Shown here piece after piece: positions 1-11,461 of a DNA stretch of 64,000 bases. This DNA is from Buchnera aphidicola (Formosaphis micheliae) (GTDB lineage: Bacteria > Pseudomonadota > Gammaproteobacteria > Enterobacterales > Enterobacteriaceae). The DNA lies in contig NZ_CP135047.1 in NCBI RefSeq assembly GCF_039403185.1, forward strand, positions 248,001 to 312,000. Direction: 5' to 3'. The notes beneath the pieces were generated by a model that made no database searches, had not been told where the DNA came from, and worked only from the letters and a program-made list of their open reading frames with translations. Both the position numbers and the translations under genes were made by a program. Position 1 is the stretch's first letter; each line of letters starts with the position of its first letter.

Positions 1-152
1 GCTAAGAAATTAATTTTATTTTTTTTTGTAAGATATTCATACCATTCATTGTCTGATAAAATACGTTTAGCAAAATCACTTCCTGAATATTTAATTATTT
101 TTTTTATACGACAAATATTAACGATATCTATTCCAATTCCAACAATAGCCAT
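1..152 (-). CDS. acpS: Holo-[acyl-carrier-protein] synthase AcpS, partial (3' end beyond window)
   Basis: AcpS transfers the 4'-phosphopantetheine arm of CoA to acyl carrier protein, making it active for fatty acid synthesis in the cytoplasm. The first 50 codons are visible, starting with ATG at 152 on the minus strand. The start MAIVGIGIDIV matches the family opening (Mg-binding Asp in GxDIV), and RILSDNEWYEY matches the next conserved block around residue 33-43. The gene runs off the left window edge, so the C-terminal half is not seen. It follows era by 61 bases on the same strand, as the last visible member of the lepA-lepB-rnc-era-acpS cluster. Identification is good; completeness cannot be judged. 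Confidence 0.88.
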   Translation of the reverse strand, partial: MAIVGIGIDIVNICRIKKIIKYSGSDFAKRILSDNEWYEYLTKKNKINFL

Positions 153-213
153 TTTAAAAGATGTTCCTTGTTTTCAAGATTTAGAATACATTCTCATGAT
201 ATATTATAAATAA

Positions 214-1065
214 TTAATCATGTAAATCAATTTTTACCCATAAAAACAAACATATTTTTTTTTGTAATTTATTAGAAATTTCTTTTCTAGCCAATATATT
301 AAATAATTTTATTTTTTTTCCTTTATTTCCAATAATAATTTTTTTATGATTTACGTTTTTTACTAAAATAATAGCATGAATTTTAATGTTTTTTTTAGTG
401 TAATAATAAGACTCTATTTTAACTTTAATAGAATAAGGTAATTCCTGGTTAAAACAATAGATGATTTTTTCACGAATAATTTCAGATATTATGAAATATT
501 TAGAACAATTTGTAATTTGTTTTTTAGGAAATTGATGTACAGAAATAGGCAAATGATTTTTAACGATATTAGATAATATTTCTATATTTTCTCCAGTTTT
601 AGCTGAAACAAAAATTATTTCATTAGATAATATTTTACTTTTTAAAAAGTTAATATGAGGTAACAATTGATTTTTATTTTTTATTAAATCTATTTTATTT
701 ATTACTATTATTGTAGGAATGTTGTTTTTTTTTATTTTTTTTGCTATCAATTCATCGTTATTATTCCATTTTATGTTTTCCGTAACAAATATAATTATAT
801 TAGATGAATATATTGTTCTATCTATTTTTTTTTCTATTATTGATTTAGTATCTTTTTTTATTTGATATAGACCAGGAGTATCAATATAGATTGCTTGATA
901 ATTATTATCTGTTTTAATACCTATCATATTTTCTTGAGTAGTATGAAGTTTAGGAGAAATAATAGATATTTTCTCTCCTATTAATTTGTTTAATATACTA
1001 GATTTTCCAGCATTAGACTTACCTATTATAGCAATTGTTCCAGAATACTGTGTATTATTTTTCAC
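214..1065 (-). CDS. era: GTPase Era, ribosome assembly
   Basis: Era is a GTPase that binds the 3' end of 16S rRNA and checks small-subunit maturation. The N-terminal G domain shows the P-loop GKSNAGKS (residues 15-22; usual form GRPNVGKS), DTPG at 62-65 and NKID at 123-126. The C-terminal KH domain has GNKGKKIK near residue 247. At 283 residues it is a little shorter than the E. coli protein (301), mostly by small internal and terminal trims. Its start overlaps the rnc stop by 4 bases, the usual translationally coupled arrangement of rnc-era. No key residue appears to be missing. Confidence 0.95.
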   Translation of the reverse strand: MKNNTQYSGTIAIIGKSNAGKSSILNKLIGEKISIISPKLHTTQENMIGIKTDNNYQAIYIDTPGLYQIKKDTKSIIEKKIDRTIYSSNIIIFVTENIKWNNNDELIAKKIKKNNIPTIIVINKIDLIKNKNQLLPHINFLKSKILSNEIIFVSAKTGENIEILSNIVKNHLPISVHQFPKKQITNCSKYFIISEIIREKIIYCFNQELPYSIKVKIESYYYTKKNIKIHAIILVKNVNHKKIIIGNKGKKIKLFNILARKEISNKLQKKICLFLWVKIDLHD

Positions 1066-1742
1066 TCTATCCCCAATTTTATTAATGCATTTTGAGCAGC
1101 ATTTTGTTCTGCTTTTCGACGACTAGCTCCTATTCCAATGGAATATTCTATAATTCCACTAATTGCACAATGAATTGTAAATTCTTGATTATGTGCTTCT
1201 CCATAAACTTGTTCAATTAAATAAGTAGGTAATGGTAAACGTTTTGCTTGTAAGTATTCTTGTAATCTTGTTTTTGGATCTTTTTGAGTATCTCCAGGGC
1301 TTATTTTTTTTAATCTTTTTGCATACCATGTTAAAATTAATTTTTCTACTGTATTTATATCACTATCTAAAAAAATACTACCAATTAAAGCTTCTACTGT
1401 ATTTGCTAAAATAGATTCTCGACGGAATCCTCCACTTTTTAATTCTCCTTGTCCTAATTGTAAATAATTTCCTAAATCAAATTCACTAGCTATTTCAGCT
1501 AAAGTATTACCTCTAACTAAAGTAGCTCGCATTCTACTCATGTCTCCTTCATCTACGTAAGGAAAATAATGATATAAAGCATTTGCAATTACAAAACTTA
1601 AAATAGAATCTCCTAAAAATTCTAGACGTTCATTATGTTTACTATTAGCACTTCGATGAGTTAAAGCTTGAGTTAAAAGTTCTTTTCTAATAAAAGTGTA
1701 ACCAAGTGTTTCTTGTAACTGATTTATTAGGATGCAATTCAT
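1062..1742 (-). CDS. rnc: Ribonuclease III
   Basis: RNase III cuts double-stranded RNA and processes rRNA precursors and some mRNAs in the cytoplasm. The catalytic signature ERLEFLGDS is at residues 38-46, with the second acidic cluster [13 protein letters not shown] near residues 114-126. A C-terminal double-stranded RNA-binding domain ends with the typical [13 protein letters not shown] block. Length (226) equals that of E. coli. It lies between lepB (127 bases upstream) and era (4-base overlap). Its codon and amino acid composition is less AT-driven than that of its neighbours, which suggests strong constraint. Confidence 0.97.
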   Translation of the reverse strand: MNCILINQLQETLGYTFIRKELLTQALTHRSANSKHNERLEFLGDSILSFVIANALYHYFPYVDEGDMSRMRATLVRGNTLAEIASEFDLGNYLQLGQGELKSGGFRRESILANTVEALIGSIFLDSDINTVEKLILTWYAKRLKKISPGDTQKDPKTRLQEYLQAKRLPLPTYLIEQVYGEAHNQEFTIHCAISGIIEYSIGIGASRRKAEQNAAQNALIKLGIE

Positions 1743-1869
1743 ATTATTATATATTTTAATATTTTTTATTTAATTTTTGAAATAGTAATTTATAGTTATA
1801 AAAATTAATGTTCATTTTTTTAGGTACACCTAATTTATATGCGTAAAAATTTAGTTTAATAGAAATTGT

Positions 1870-2739
1870 TTAATTTAGAGTTCCAATTCTATTTAAGCGA
1901 ATTCCAGAAATCCATTTATGATCATTTTTTTCAATACTCATCCATATATATGTTGCTTTTCCTATTAAATTTTTAATTGGTACGAATCCCCAATAGCGAC
2001 TATCTAAACTATTATCTCTATTATCTCCTATCATAAAATATTGATTTTTAGGAACTATCCAGTGTCCTATTTTTTTTCCTGTTTGTTTAAAATATTCATT
2101 TTCTTGGTCATACAACTTTGAATGTAAAATTATTTTAAATATTTTTTTTTCTATTTTTTCTTGAAAAACGTTGTATAAAAGATGGTTCATATATTGTTGG
2201 ATATTTTGTTCTGTATTATTATCTAACTTAAACTGTGAACGAGTGATAGAGACTGGTTCTTGATAATGTATTTTATCAATATATGTTGGATAAATTATGA
2301 AATTTTTATTAATGGTATCATAAATAATTTTATCTCCTGGTATACCGATGATACGTTTAATGTATTTTATTTTTTCATTCTTTGGGTGTCTAAAAACTAC
2401 TATATCGCCTCTTTTTGGATGATTGAAATTTATTAAAGTAGTATGCTTAATAGGATCTTTAATTCCATAGGAAAATTTTTCTACTAAAATAAAGTCTCCT
2501 GGTAATATTGTAGGCATCATAGATCCAGAAGGTACTTGAAATGGTTCATACAGAAATGAACGAATTATAAATATAATAAATAATATTGGAAAAAATGAAG
2601 CTATATATAAAATAAATTTTCTTTTTCTTTTACAAAATATAGTAGAGTTTATATGATTACATTTTTTTTTACTGATGATCCAAAAACATAATGTTATTAA
2701 AGTAATTATCACGAATATATTTGTCATTAAGTCAGACAT
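1870..2739 (-). CDS. lepB: Signal peptidase I
   Basis: LepB is the inner-membrane serine protease that removes signal peptides from exported proteins. Two hydrophobic segments are seen at about residues 7-23 and 42-62. The Ser/Lys dyad is present: Ser73 in PSGSM and Lys128 in KYIKR, followed by the conserved GDNRDNSLDSRYWG block near the C-terminus. At 289 residues it is shorter than in E. coli (324), mainly in the periplasmic loops. It begins 9 bases after the lepA stop, so the two are surely co-transcribed, as in E. coli. Confidence 0.95.
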   Translation of the reverse strand: MSDLMTNIFVIITLITLCFWIISKKKCNHINSTIFCKRKRKFILYIASFFPILFIIFIIRSFLYEPFQVPSGSMMPTILPGDFILVEKFSYGIKDPIKHTTLINFNHPKRGDIVVFRHPKNEKIKYIKRIIGIPGDKIIYDTINKNFIIYPTYIDKIHYQEPVSITRSQFKLDNNTEQNIQQYMNHLLYNVFQEKIEKKIFKIILHSKLYDQENEYFKQTGKKIGHWIVPKNQYFMIGDNRDNSLDSRYWGFVPIKNLIGKATYIWMSIEKNDHKWISGIRLNRIGTLN

Positions 2740-2748
2740 ATGATTTCC

Positions 2749-4551
2749 TTATTGTTTTTTTTGATCAATATTAAGTATTGCGAGAAATACATTTTTTGGA
2801 ATATTTATATTTCCTATTTGTTTCATTCTTTTTTTTCCTATTTTTTGTTTTTCTAATAATTTTTTCTTCCGACTTATATCTCCTCCATAACATTTTGCTA
2901 AAACATTTTTACGTAATTGTTTAATTGTTTCTCGAGCTACAATTTTGCTTCCAATAGAAGCTTGAATTGGAATGTCAAATTGATGTCTAGGAATTAATTC
3001 TTTTATTTTTTTAACAATTTCACGTGCTTGAAATTGAGAATTATTTTTATGTATAATGGTTGATAAAGCATCAACTTTTTTTGTATTAACTAATATATCT
3101 ATACATACTAAATCAGATTTTTGAAACATTTTAAATTTATATTCTAAAGAAGCGTAACCACTAGAAATAGATTTTAATTGATCAAAAAAATTAAGAACAA
3201 TTTCCGCTATAGGAATATCATAAGTTAGTATAATTTGATGTGTATGATAGATTAATTTTTTTTGTTTACCACGTTTTTCTGTGCATAATTTAATTACATG
3301 ACCCAAATATTTTTCAGGTAATAGAATATTACATTCTGCTATAGGTTCTCTAATTTCTTTAATGTTTTTTAACGTAGATAATTTATATGGAGCATCTATA
3401 TATATAACAGAATTATCAATATTAATAATTTCATATATAACTGAAGGCATAGTAGAAATTAATTCTAAATTATATTCTCTTTCTAATCTAGCCTGAATTA
3501 TCTCCATATGTAATAATCCCAAAAAACCACATCGAAAACCAAACCCAAAAGCAGAAGAGTTTTCTAATTCATAAAACAATGAAGAGTCATTTAAACTGAG
3601 TTTACCTAAGGCATCTTTAAATATTTCATATTGTTCTGCACAAATTGGAAATAAACTTGCATAAATTTGTGGTTTAATTTTCTTAAAACTAGTTAATTTA
3701 TATTTAGCAGGATTAATGCATGACGTTAAAGTAGTTCCCACAGGTATATCTGTTATTTTTTTAACTCCATATATTACCCATCCTACTTCTCCACATGTTA
3801 AAAAAGATTTATCTTTTCTTTTAGGTGTAAAAATTCCTAAATTTTCAACTTGATATATTTTATTTGAATTTATTACTTTTATTTTATCGTTTTTTTTAAG
3901 ACATCCATTCTTAATACATACTAATGATACTATACCTTTATAAGTATCAAACCATGAATCAATAATCAATGCTTGTAAAGATTTATTTGAATTTCCTGAT
4001 GGATGTGGAATTTCATGTATTATTTTTTCTAATAATTCAACGATACCTTGACCTGTTTTAGCAGAACATTGAACAGCATTGGTAATAGAAATACCAATAA
4101 TATCTTTTATTTCTTTTAGTGTACGTTCAGGACGTGCAGTAGGTAAATCTATTTTGTTTAGTACAGGGATAATTTTTAAGTTCATTTCTAATGCTGTACG
4201 ACAAGTTGCTACTGTTTGTGCTTCGACTCCTTGTGTTGTATCAACGACTAAAAGAGCTCCTTCACATGCTGATAAAGATCGTAATACTTCAGAAGAAAAA
4301 TTAACATGTCCTGGAGTATCTATAAAATTTAATTGAAATTTTTCTTGTTTTTTACTTTGATAATTAATAGTTACGCTTTGAGCTTTTATTGTAATACCTC
4401 TTTCTTTTTCAAGATCCATAGTATCTAAAACTTGTTCATGCATTTCTCTTGTTGATAAACCATGACATATTTGAATAAATCGATCAGATAGAGTTGATTT
4501 TCCATGGTCAATATGTGCAATAATAGAAAAATTTCTTATTTTTGTTATCAT
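2749..4551 (-). CDS. lepA: Elongation factor 4 (LepA), ribosomal back-translocase
   Basis: LepA is a translation GTPase related to EF-G that acts on stalled or assembling ribosomes. The G domain shows the P-loop AHIDHGKS (residues 12-19), RGIT switch I, DTPGH and NKIDLP. The LepA-specific C-terminal domain is intact, including the [17 protein letters not shown] block just before the end. Length (600) matches E. coli (599). It is the first gene of the leftward lepA-lepB-rnc-era-acpS cluster, so the promoter should lie in the 323-base region before mnmA. Confidence 0.97.
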   Translation of the reverse strand: MITKIRNFSIIAHIDHGKSTLSDRFIQICHGLSTREMHEQVLDTMDLEKERGITIKAQSVTINYQSKKQEKFQLNFIDTPGHVNFSSEVLRSLSACEGALLVVDTTQGVEAQTVATCRTALEMNLKIIPVLNKIDLPTARPERTLKEIKDIIGISITNAVQCSAKTGQGIVELLEKIIHEIPHPSGNSNKSLQALIIDSWFDTYKGIVSLVCIKNGCLKKNDKIKVINSNKIYQVENLGIFTPKRKDKSFLTCGEVGWVIYGVKKITDIPVGTTLTSCINPAKYKLTSFKKIKPQIYASLFPICAEQYEIFKDALGKLSLNDSSLFYELENSSAFGFGFRCGFLGLLHMEIIQARLEREYNLELISTMPSVIYEIINIDNSVIYIDAPYKLSTLKNIKEIREPIAECNILLPEKYLGHVIKLCTEKRGKQKKLIYHTHQIILTYDIPIAEIVLNFFDQLKSISSGYASLEYKFKMFQKSDLVCIDILVNTKKVDALSTIIHKNNSQFQAREIVKKIKELIPRHQFDIPIQASIGSKIVARETIKQLRKNVLAKCYGGDISRKKKLLEKQKIGKKRMKQIGNINIPKNVFLAILNIDQKKQ

Positions 4552-4874
4552 TTGATTATCATTATTATGTTAAAAATTAAATTTTATTTTTTATATTTAT
4601 TAATCGAGTACAATAATTGAATATATAAATAGATAAAATTTTTTTGATATAAAACAATATTATATATATATATTATACTAATATATTATTTAATATAAAA
4701 TGTCATTTTTAATCAAAAAAATATTTTTTTAATAACATATATTTTATTGTAGAATACATTTCTTAATAAAAAAATAAAAATTATTTTTTAAGAATTTACA
4801 TAGTGTATACCTAAGATAAATATTTTATTAAAGGTACTAACTAACAGATTAATTAATATTTACATATTGATAAT
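4552..4874. other. Intergenic region between divergent lepA and mnmA
   Basis: This 323-base, very AT-rich stretch must carry the promoters for the leftward lepA cluster and for mnmA. No single promoter stands out from the background of TATAAT-like strings, and no RNA gene or ORF is seen. Confidence 0.6.
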
Positions 4875-6038
4875 ATGTTATCATATCAATATTTTATAAA
4901 TAGAATATGTCAAAATATGTATAAAAAACATCGGAAAAAAGTTATTGTTGCTATGTCAGGAGGAGTTGATTCTTCTGTATCTGCGTGGTTATTACTAAAA
5001 AAAAATTATCATGTAGAAGGTTGTTTTATGAAAAATTGGGAAGAAGAAGACAATAATAATTATTGTTCAGCATATAAAGATTTATCAGATGCAAAAAAAG
5101 TATGTGATCAGCTAGGCATTTACTTACATAAAATAAATTTTTCTTCCGAATACTGGGAATATGTTTTTAAAAACTTTATATCAGAGTATAAAAATGGAAA
5201 TACACCTAATCCTGATATTTTATGTAATAAAGAAATAAAATTTAAAACATTTTTAAATTTTGCATTGGAAGAATTAGGAGCTAATTTTATTGCTACAGGT
5301 CATTATGTTCGAAAAAAAGTAATTTGTAATCAAATTCGTCTTTTACGAGGAATTGATGAAAATAAAGATCAGAGTTATTTTTTATATACTTTAAATGCAG
5401 AACAAATAAAAAAAACTTTGTTTCCAATAGGTATGTTAAAAAAATCACAAGTACGTTATATTGCAAAAAAAATAGATATTGTAGTAGCTCATAAAAAAGA
5501 TTCAACAGGAATATGTTTTATTGAACCAAAAAAATTTAGTAATTTTTTAAATCGTTATTTGTCAGGAAAAAAAGGTAATATAGTAAATACATTAGGTCAA
5601 ATTATTGGAACACATACAGGAGTAATTTACTATACATTAGGACAAAGAAAAGGTTTAGGTATAGGTGGTATACGTGATTCAAAAAATAATAGCCCATGGT
5701 ACGTTGTTGATAAAAATATTATTACTAATACTTTAACAGTAGCTCAAGGTAATAAAAATATTTATTTAATGTCATTAGGATGTATAGTTACTAAATTAAG
5801 TTGGGTTAATAATAAAATTTTAAAAAAATCATTGATTTGTACAGTAAAAACTAGATATCGACAAGAAGATATACCCTGTTGTTTAGTACCTATCAATTCA
5901 GATTGTATAAAAGTTATTTTCAAAAAATCAGTGTTTTCAGTCACTCCAGGCCAATCAGCAGTTTTTTACTTACTAGAAGTATGTATTGGAGGTGGAATAA
6001 TTAATAAAAGAATACCTGTTTATAATGAAAATAATTAA
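4875..6038 (+). CDS. mnmA: tRNA-specific 2-thiouridylase MnmA (TrmU)
   Basis: MnmA puts the 2-thio group on U34 of tRNA-Lys, -Glu and -Gln using ATP and sulfur relayed by the Tus system. The PP-loop [15 protein letters not shown] opens the protein, [12 protein letters not shown] carries the first catalytic Cys, and DSTGICFI carries the second. Length is 387 from this ATG; an in-frame ATG at 4917 gives 373 residues, closer to E. coli (368), and starts nearer the conserved [10 protein letters not shown]. Neither has a clear Shine-Dalgarno sequence, so 4917 is an equally good or better start. In E. coli hflD sits between purB and mnmA; here it is absent. Confidence 0.95.
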   Translation: MLSYQYFINRICQNMYKKHRKKVIVAMSGGVDSSVSAWLLLKKNYHVEGCFMKNWEEEDNNNYCSAYKDLSDAKKVCDQLGIYLHKINFSSEYWEYVFKNFISEYKNGNTPNPDILCNKEIKFKTFLNFALEELGANFIATGHYVRKKVICNQIRLLRGIDENKDQSYFLYTLNAEQIKKTLFPIGMLKKSQVRYIAKKIDIVVAHKKDSTGICFIEPKKFSNFLNRYLSGKKGNIVNTLGQIIGTHTGVIYYTLGQRKGLGIGGIRDSKNNSPWYVVDKNIITNTLTVAQGNKNIYLMSLGCIVTKLSWVNNKILKKSLICTVKTRYRQEDIPCCLVPINSDCIKVIFKKSVFSVTPGQSAVFYLLEVCIGGGIINKRIPVYNENN

Positions 6039-6395
6039 TAAATTTATTTAAAAAAATAACATGACGTTAATATATTATATATAATTAAATATCATAAAAA
6101 TATTATAAGAAAATAAAATGTATTCTGTTAAATTAATATTTTTAATTTTAGTATAAAATATATAATGAATATTTCTGCATAAATATATTTTATTAATATA
6201 AAGAATAGTTTCATTAATGTACAATATAATAAATAAAATTAATTTTAAAGAGACCTATATATCAAATTAATATATTTCTTATAAAAATAAATAAAAAAAT
6301 AAGAGAATTAATATTACAATATATATTAAACAAACAATATATAATAAAACTATTAATTATAAGTATATTTTAAGAAAATAATAATGAGCTAATAT
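6039..6395. other. Gene-free gap where hflD would be expected
   Basis: These 357 bases lie between mnmA and purB. In E. coli the order is purB-hflD-mnmA. No ORF, RNA gene or recognisable hflD remnant is visible; the sequence is almost only A and T. Confidence 0.6.
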
Positions 6396-7787
6396 ATGAA
6401 ATTATCAAATTTAACAGCAATTTCTCCCGTTGATGGACGTTACGAAAAAATTACTATTCCTTTACGAAATATATTTAGTGAATATGCTTTATTAAAATTT
6501 CGAATTAAAATTGAAATTCATTGGATTAAAAAATTATCTGATATTTTATTAATACCAGAAATACCTAAATTTAGTCAAAAAACTATAATTTTTTTAGATA
6601 ATATTGTCAATAATTTTAATGAAAATGATGCAAAATATATCAAATTATTAGAAAAAAATATCAATCATGACGTAAAATCTATAGAATATTTTTTAAAAGA
6701 AAAATTTTCTCAAATTTTAGAATTGAAGGAAATATCGCAATATATTCATTTTGCTTGCACATCAGAAGATATTAATAATCTATCTTATGCTTTGATGTTA
6801 AAAACTGCCAGAAAAGAAATAATCGTACCTATATGGAATTCTATTATTAAAAATATTAATAATATGGCTTTAAAATATAAAGAAATTCCTATGTTATCTA
6901 GAACACATGGACAACCAGCTACTCCATCTACTGTAGGTAAGGAATTTTTAAATTTTTCTTATAGAATGCAACGTCAATTAAATCAATTTAATTATATAGA
7001 AATATTGGGAAAATTTAATGGAGCTACCGGAAACTATAATGCACATTTAGCTGCTTATCCTAACATTAATTGGCATAAAATTAGTCAAGAATTTGTATTA
7101 TCATTAGATATCGGATGGAATCCGTATACTACTCAAATTGAGCCGCATGATTACATAGCTGAATTTTTTAATTGTATGTTACTATTTAATAATATTTTAT
7201 TAGATTTTAATCAAGATATGTGGGGTTACATTTCTAAAGATTATTTTACACAAAAAATTATTTTTAATGAGATTGGATCTTCAACTATGCCTCATAAAGT
7301 TAATCCAATATACTTTGAAAATTCAGAAGGAAATTTAGGTTTAGCTAACGCTTTAATCAAACATATTACATCAAAACTATTAATTTCTCGTTGGCAAAGA
7401 GATTTAAGTGATTCTACTGTATTAAGAAATTTAGGAATTATTATATCGTATTCAATAATAGCATATGATTCTGTTTTATCAGGAATTAAAAGAATAGAAG
7501 TTAATGATAAAAAAATATTATATGATTTAAATATTCATTGGGAAGTTTTATCTGAAGCTATACAAACCGTAATGAAGAAATACAATATTAATAACGCATA
7601 TGAACAATTAAAAAAATTTACATGTGGAAAAAAAATTAATTCTACTAATTTACATGTATTTATTAATAATCTTCCTATTCCTATTCAAGAAAAAAAAAGA
7701 TTAATTAAGTTTACTCCTAGTAATTATATAGGAGATGCAGTACAATTAGTAATTAGTAATAATAAAGATATGTTAAATAAAAATTAA
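6396..7787 (+). CDS. purB: Adenylosuccinate lyase
   Basis: PurB cleaves SAICAR to AICAR and adenylosuccinate to AMP in purine synthesis. The fumarase/aspartase superfamily signature GSSTMPHKVNP is at about residues 292-302, and the conserved LSRTHGQPATPST block with a catalytic His is at about 166-178. Length is 463 versus 456 in E. coli. The ATG at 6396 gives MKLSNLTAISPVDGRY, matching the family N-terminus exactly. It is probably transcribed alone or with mnmA; no terminator is obvious. Confidence 0.97.
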   Translation: MKLSNLTAISPVDGRYEKITIPLRNIFSEYALLKFRIKIEIHWIKKLSDILLIPEIPKFSQKTIIFLDNIVNNFNENDAKYIKLLEKNINHDVKSIEYFLKEKFSQILELKEISQYIHFACTSEDINNLSYALMLKTARKEIIVPIWNSIIKNINNMALKYKEIPMLSRTHGQPATPSTVGKEFLNFSYRMQRQLNQFNYIEILGKFNGATGNYNAHLAAYPNINWHKISQEFVLSLDIGWNPYTTQIEPHDYIAEFFNCMLLFNNILLDFNQDMWGYISKDYFTQKIIFNEIGSSTMPHKVNPIYFENSEGNLGLANALIKHITSKLLISRWQRDLSDSTVLRNLGIIISYSIIAYDSVLSGIKRIEVNDKKILYDLNIHWEVLSEAIQTVMKKYNINNAYEQLKKFTCGKKINSTNLHVFINNLPIPIQEKKRLIKFTPSNYIGDAVQLVISNNKDMLNKN

Positions 7788-8201
7788 TTATATATAATAT
7801 CTCTATGTATAATATTTTATAGTATTTTACGATTTAATTATTCTATTGTTGTTACTAATTAATAAATTATTTCTATTTTATAGAATTTTATATATTTAAA
7901 TAATATTTAAATAAGAAAATAGATATAATATGTTTAATATTGTATAATAATATTTAAATTTTTAAAATATATATATAATATTGTTCAATTGATAAAAAAT
8001 TAAATTAAAATTAATTATTTCATATTTTTTATATTGTTTTAAACATATCGATCTAATTATAAAATATATGTTATTTGTTGTCATAGTAAGTTATATATAT
8101 GATAAATGTTATTGATTAACTAAATACAATAATTTTTCAAAATATTTAAAATATTATCAATTTTAGTAAAAATTAATCTTAAAAAAATATTTACAAAATA
8201 T
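7788..8201. other. AT-rich gap between purB and fabI
   Basis: This 414-base stretch has no ORF of note and no RNA gene. It must hold the fabI promoter. No decayed gene could be recognised by eye. Confidence 0.55.
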
Positions 8202-8990
8202 ATGTATAATCAAGGTATATTAAAAGGAAAAAGAATATTAATTACTGGTATATCAAGTAAATCATCTATAGCATTTGGGATTGCCAAGGCTATGTATCAA
8301 CAGGGAGCAAATTTAGCTTTTAGTTGTAAAACTAATAAATTGAAAAATAAAATATCATTATTTTCAAGTGAATTAGGTTCAAGTATCGTCATACCTTGTG
8401 ATGTTGATAAAGACCAGGATATTAAAGATTTATTTAAAAAATTGTCAAATATTTGGATAAATTTTGACGGATTTGTACATTCTATTGCATATGCTGAAAA
8501 ATGTAATTTACATGGAGATTTTGTAGATACTATTAGTAAAGATATATTTCAAACAGCACATAATATTAGTTCTTATAGTTTTATTGCTATGGCTAAAGAA
8601 TGTAAAAAAATGTTGAATAAAAATGCTTCGTTAGTGACATTAACTTATGAAGGATCTCAAAAAGTAATTCCATATTATAATATTATGGGATTAGCTAAAG
8701 CGTCTTTAGAAGCAAATGTACGTTATATGGCATACACATTGGGAGAAAATATGATTAGAGTAAATGCTATCTCTGCAGGACCTATAAGTACTACATCCTC
8801 ATATAGCATAAAAGATTTTAAAAAAATATTTAATTTTTCCAAATTAATATCTCCTATGCGTAAATTAGTTACTTCTAAAGAAATAGGTAATACTGCCGCT
8901 TTTTTGTGTTCTGATTTATCTAAAGGTATTACAGGACAGGTAATTTATGTTGATGGTGGTGTGAATATTTCAAAAATTAATATTTCATAA
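8202..8990 (+). CDS. fabI: Enoyl-[acyl-carrier-protein] reductase (NADH)
   Basis: FabI carries out the last reduction in each round of type II fatty acid elongation. It is a short-chain dehydrogenase with the nucleotide-binding start ITGISSKSSIAFGIA, the catalytic region IPYYNIMGLAKAS (Tyr and Lys), and the RVNAISAGPI substrate loop. Length (262) equals E. coli. One visible difference is LTYEG where E. coli has LSYLG, just before the catalytic Tyr; whether this alters activity cannot be judged. It sits upstream of rnb, as in the E. coli neighbourhood. Confidence 0.95.
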   Translation: MYNQGILKGKRILITGISSKSSIAFGIAKAMYQQGANLAFSCKTNKLKNKISLFSSELGSSIVIPCDVDKDQDIKDLFKKLSNIWINFDGFVHSIAYAEKCNLHGDFVDTISKDIFQTAHNISSYSFIAMAKECKKMLNKNASLVTLTYEGSQKVIPYYNIMGLAKASLEANVRYMAYTLGENMIRVNAISAGPISTTSSYSIKDFKKIFNFSKLISPMRKLVTSKEIGNTAAFLCSDLSKGITGQVIYVDGGVNISKINIS

Positions 8991-9191
8991 ATATTAATAT
9001 ATTATTAGTTGCGTAATGTACTTATAGTTTATGTAATTTTTTATATTTAGTATTGTAAAAAAATATTACTTTTTTATATTAATAATTCGTGACTTGTATT
9101 TATTTATTATTTAAAAATATAATTAATATAAAAATATTAATTTATTATATTAAGTATATAAATTTTATTATGACATTTAGGTGTAATTATT

Positions 9192-11138
9192 ATGTTTCTA
9201 AATAATCCATTGCTGAAAAAGTTAAAAAAAAAATTACACAATACGTCACCAAAAGTAGAAGGAATTGTAAAATGTACTAAAAGAAATTTTGGTTTTTTAG
9301 ATGTAGATTCAAAAACAAGTTATTTTATTACACCTAATGATATGAAACAAGTCATGAACGGTGACCGAATTAGTGCACAAATTAAATTAGATAAATCGAG
9401 AGAAATAGCAATACCGAAAAAATTAATTGTACCATTTTTAAATATATTTGTTGGGAAAATATATACAAAAAATAATCAATTATTTATCTCACCTTATTAT
9501 CCTGTATTAAAAGAATTAATTCTATGTTATATCAATATAAATTGTACTCATGATTTTAAGTCAGGTGATTGGGTGACTGCTAAATTAGTACAGCATAAAT
9601 TAAATGGTTATCCTTATTTTTATGCTAAAATTTTACAATTTATTATAGAAGGAAATAATTTATTAGCACCATGGCGTGTTACTTTGTTTCGTCATAATTT
9701 AGAATATAATGAACCTAACATATTATTTATTAGTAACAGTACTAATTGTGATTCTTTTCCTAGAAAAGATTTAACTCATTTAGATTTTATTACTATTGAT
9801 AACATAAACACTAAAGATATAGATGATGCCCTATTTATAGAACAAAAATCTAAAGATTTTATAAATTTATTCGTTGCTATTGCAGATCCTACATATTATA
9901 TTCCATATAACAGTGAAATAGATAAGTTAGCTTGTAGAAGAGGATTTACAAATTATTTACCAGGTTTCAATATTCCTATGTTACCTAGAATTTTATCTGA
10001 AGAGGTATGTTCTTTACAACCAAATATCGTAAAACCTTCTCTCGTATGTTTAATTGTAATGGACAAATATGGAAATATTTTAGATGAAAAAATTAATTTT
10101 TTTTTGGCGTGGATTAAATCAAAAGAAAAATTAATTTATGAAAATATATCTAATTGGTTAGAAAAAAAAGGATCATGGCAACCAAAAAACAAAAATATTG
10201 CTAATCAAATTTCATTATTACATAATTTTTTTAAAATACGAAAAATATGGCGTAAAAAATATTCTTTTGTGTCTAAAGAACGTTTAGAATATAAATTTAA
10301 TATTTCTGAAAATGGTGAAATAGTTAATATTATACCTCAAATAAGAAATATAGGTCATAAAATAGTAGAAGAAGCTATGATTGTAGCTAATACATGTGCT
10401 GCAAAAATATTATCTAATAATCTTGGATTTGGTATATATAACACACATACTGGTTTTGAATATGCTAATGCTGAGAATGTTGTATCTTTGTTAATAAATT
10501 ATGGAATTTATGTTTCTGCAAAAAAAATTGTAACGTTGGAAGGATTTTGTAATTTACATAGAATTTTAAATAAATTATCTAATAATTATTTAAATAGTAG
10601 AATTCGTCGTCTTCAGTCATTTGTAGAAATTAGTTTAAAACCAGCGCCCCATTTTGGTTTAGGCGTAGAATCTTACGCAACATGGACTTCTCCAATTAGA
10701 AAATATGGTGATATGATGAATCATCGTTTTTTAAAATCAATTATTCAAAATACACAAATAAGTAAACCAACTTCAATGCTGACTTCTAAAATTAGTGATT
10801 GCCGTCGTTTACATAGGATAGCTACAAGAGATGTCGAAGATTGGTTATATACCATATTTTTAAGTAATATTAAAAAAGATAATTCAATTATTTTTAATGC
10901 AGAAATATTTGACATTTCTCGTGGTGGAATGAGAGCATATTTAATTGAAAATGGAGCAAAAGTATTTATTCCTGCTTCATTTATACATATAAATAGAAAT
11001 GAATTAATATGTGATCCAGAACAAGGTACAGTATATATTATGGGAAATATTGTTTATCGAATTTCTGATATTATTCAAGTAAAATTAGAAGAAATAATAA
11101 TTGAATCACGTAATATTTTAGTTAGACCTATATTATAA
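9192..11138 (+). CDS. rnb: Exoribonuclease II (RNase II)
   Basis: RNase II degrades mRNA 3' to 5', releasing nucleotides. The protein has two N-terminal cold-shock/OB domains, a central RNB domain with the metal-binding cluster NTKDIDDAL (about residues 206-214), and a C-terminal S1 domain. Start MFLNNPLLKKLKKKLH matches the E. coli N-terminus and length (648 vs 644) agrees, which distinguishes it from the longer RNase R. The RNB core block TSPIRKYGDMMNHR is intact. A weak stem-loop follows at 11200-11221. Confidence 0.97.
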   Translation: MFLNNPLLKKLKKKLHNTSPKVEGIVKCTKRNFGFLDVDSKTSYFITPNDMKQVMNGDRISAQIKLDKSREIAIPKKLIVPFLNIFVGKIYTKNNQLFISPYYPVLKELILCYININCTHDFKSGDWVTAKLVQHKLNGYPYFYAKILQFIIEGNNLLAPWRVTLFRHNLEYNEPNILFISNSTNCDSFPRKDLTHLDFITIDNINTKDIDDALFIEQKSKDFINLFVAIADPTYYIPYNSEIDKLACRRGFTNYLPGFNIPMLPRILSEEVCSLQPNIVKPSLVCLIVMDKYGNILDEKINFFLAWIKSKEKLIYENISNWLEKKGSWQPKNKNIANQISLLHNFFKIRKIWRKKYSFVSKERLEYKFNISENGEIVNIIPQIRNIGHKIVEEAMIVANTCAAKILSNNLGFGIYNTHTGFEYANAENVVSLLINYGIYVSAKKIVTLEGFCNLHRILNKLSNNYLNSRIRRLQSFVEISLKPAPHFGLGVESYATWTSPIRKYGDMMNHRFLKSIIQNTQISKPTSMLTSKISDCRRLHRIATRDVEDWLYTIFLSNIKKDNSIIFNAEIFDISRGGMRAYLIENGAKVFIPASFIHINRNELICDPEQGTVYIMGNIVYRISDIIQVKLEEIIIESRNILVRPIL

Positions 11139-11461
11139 ATATACATTCATCTATTACTTTATCAATTTATTAAATATAAAAAAATTATTTATACTAAATT
11201 AATGTTATTATATTAACATTACATAATTTTAAATATATTAATATATATTAATCAATTCTGAATTTATTTTTTTATTTATATATAAAAGAATTATATTAAA
11301 ATTAATTTGTTATAACAATAATCTATTTAATTATTTTTTTTATTTATATTAATAGTGATTATATTATTAAACATAGAATCTTAATGGTAAAATATTTTAT
11401 CAATATTAATATTTTTCATTATATTTTTAATGAATACACTTGTTTACTTTAGGAACAAAAT
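11139..11461. other. Gap between rnb and ychE
   Basis: This 323-base region contains a small dyad (11200-11221) after rnb and, at its end, an AGGA ribosome binding site at 11451-11454 before the GTG start of ychE. Nothing else is seen. Confidence 0.5.
11200..11221 (+). terminator. Weak candidate terminator of rnb
   Basis: TAATGTTA at 11200-11207 pairs with TAACATTA at 11214-11221 around a 6-base loop. It lies 60 bases after rnb. The stem is AT-rich and the T tract is poor, so it could be a chance dyad. Confidence 0.3.

Noticed and set aside
1232-1414. Plus-strand ORF of 60 codons inside rnc
   Set aside because: It is a low-complexity Leu/Tyr shadow of rnc on the opposite strand.
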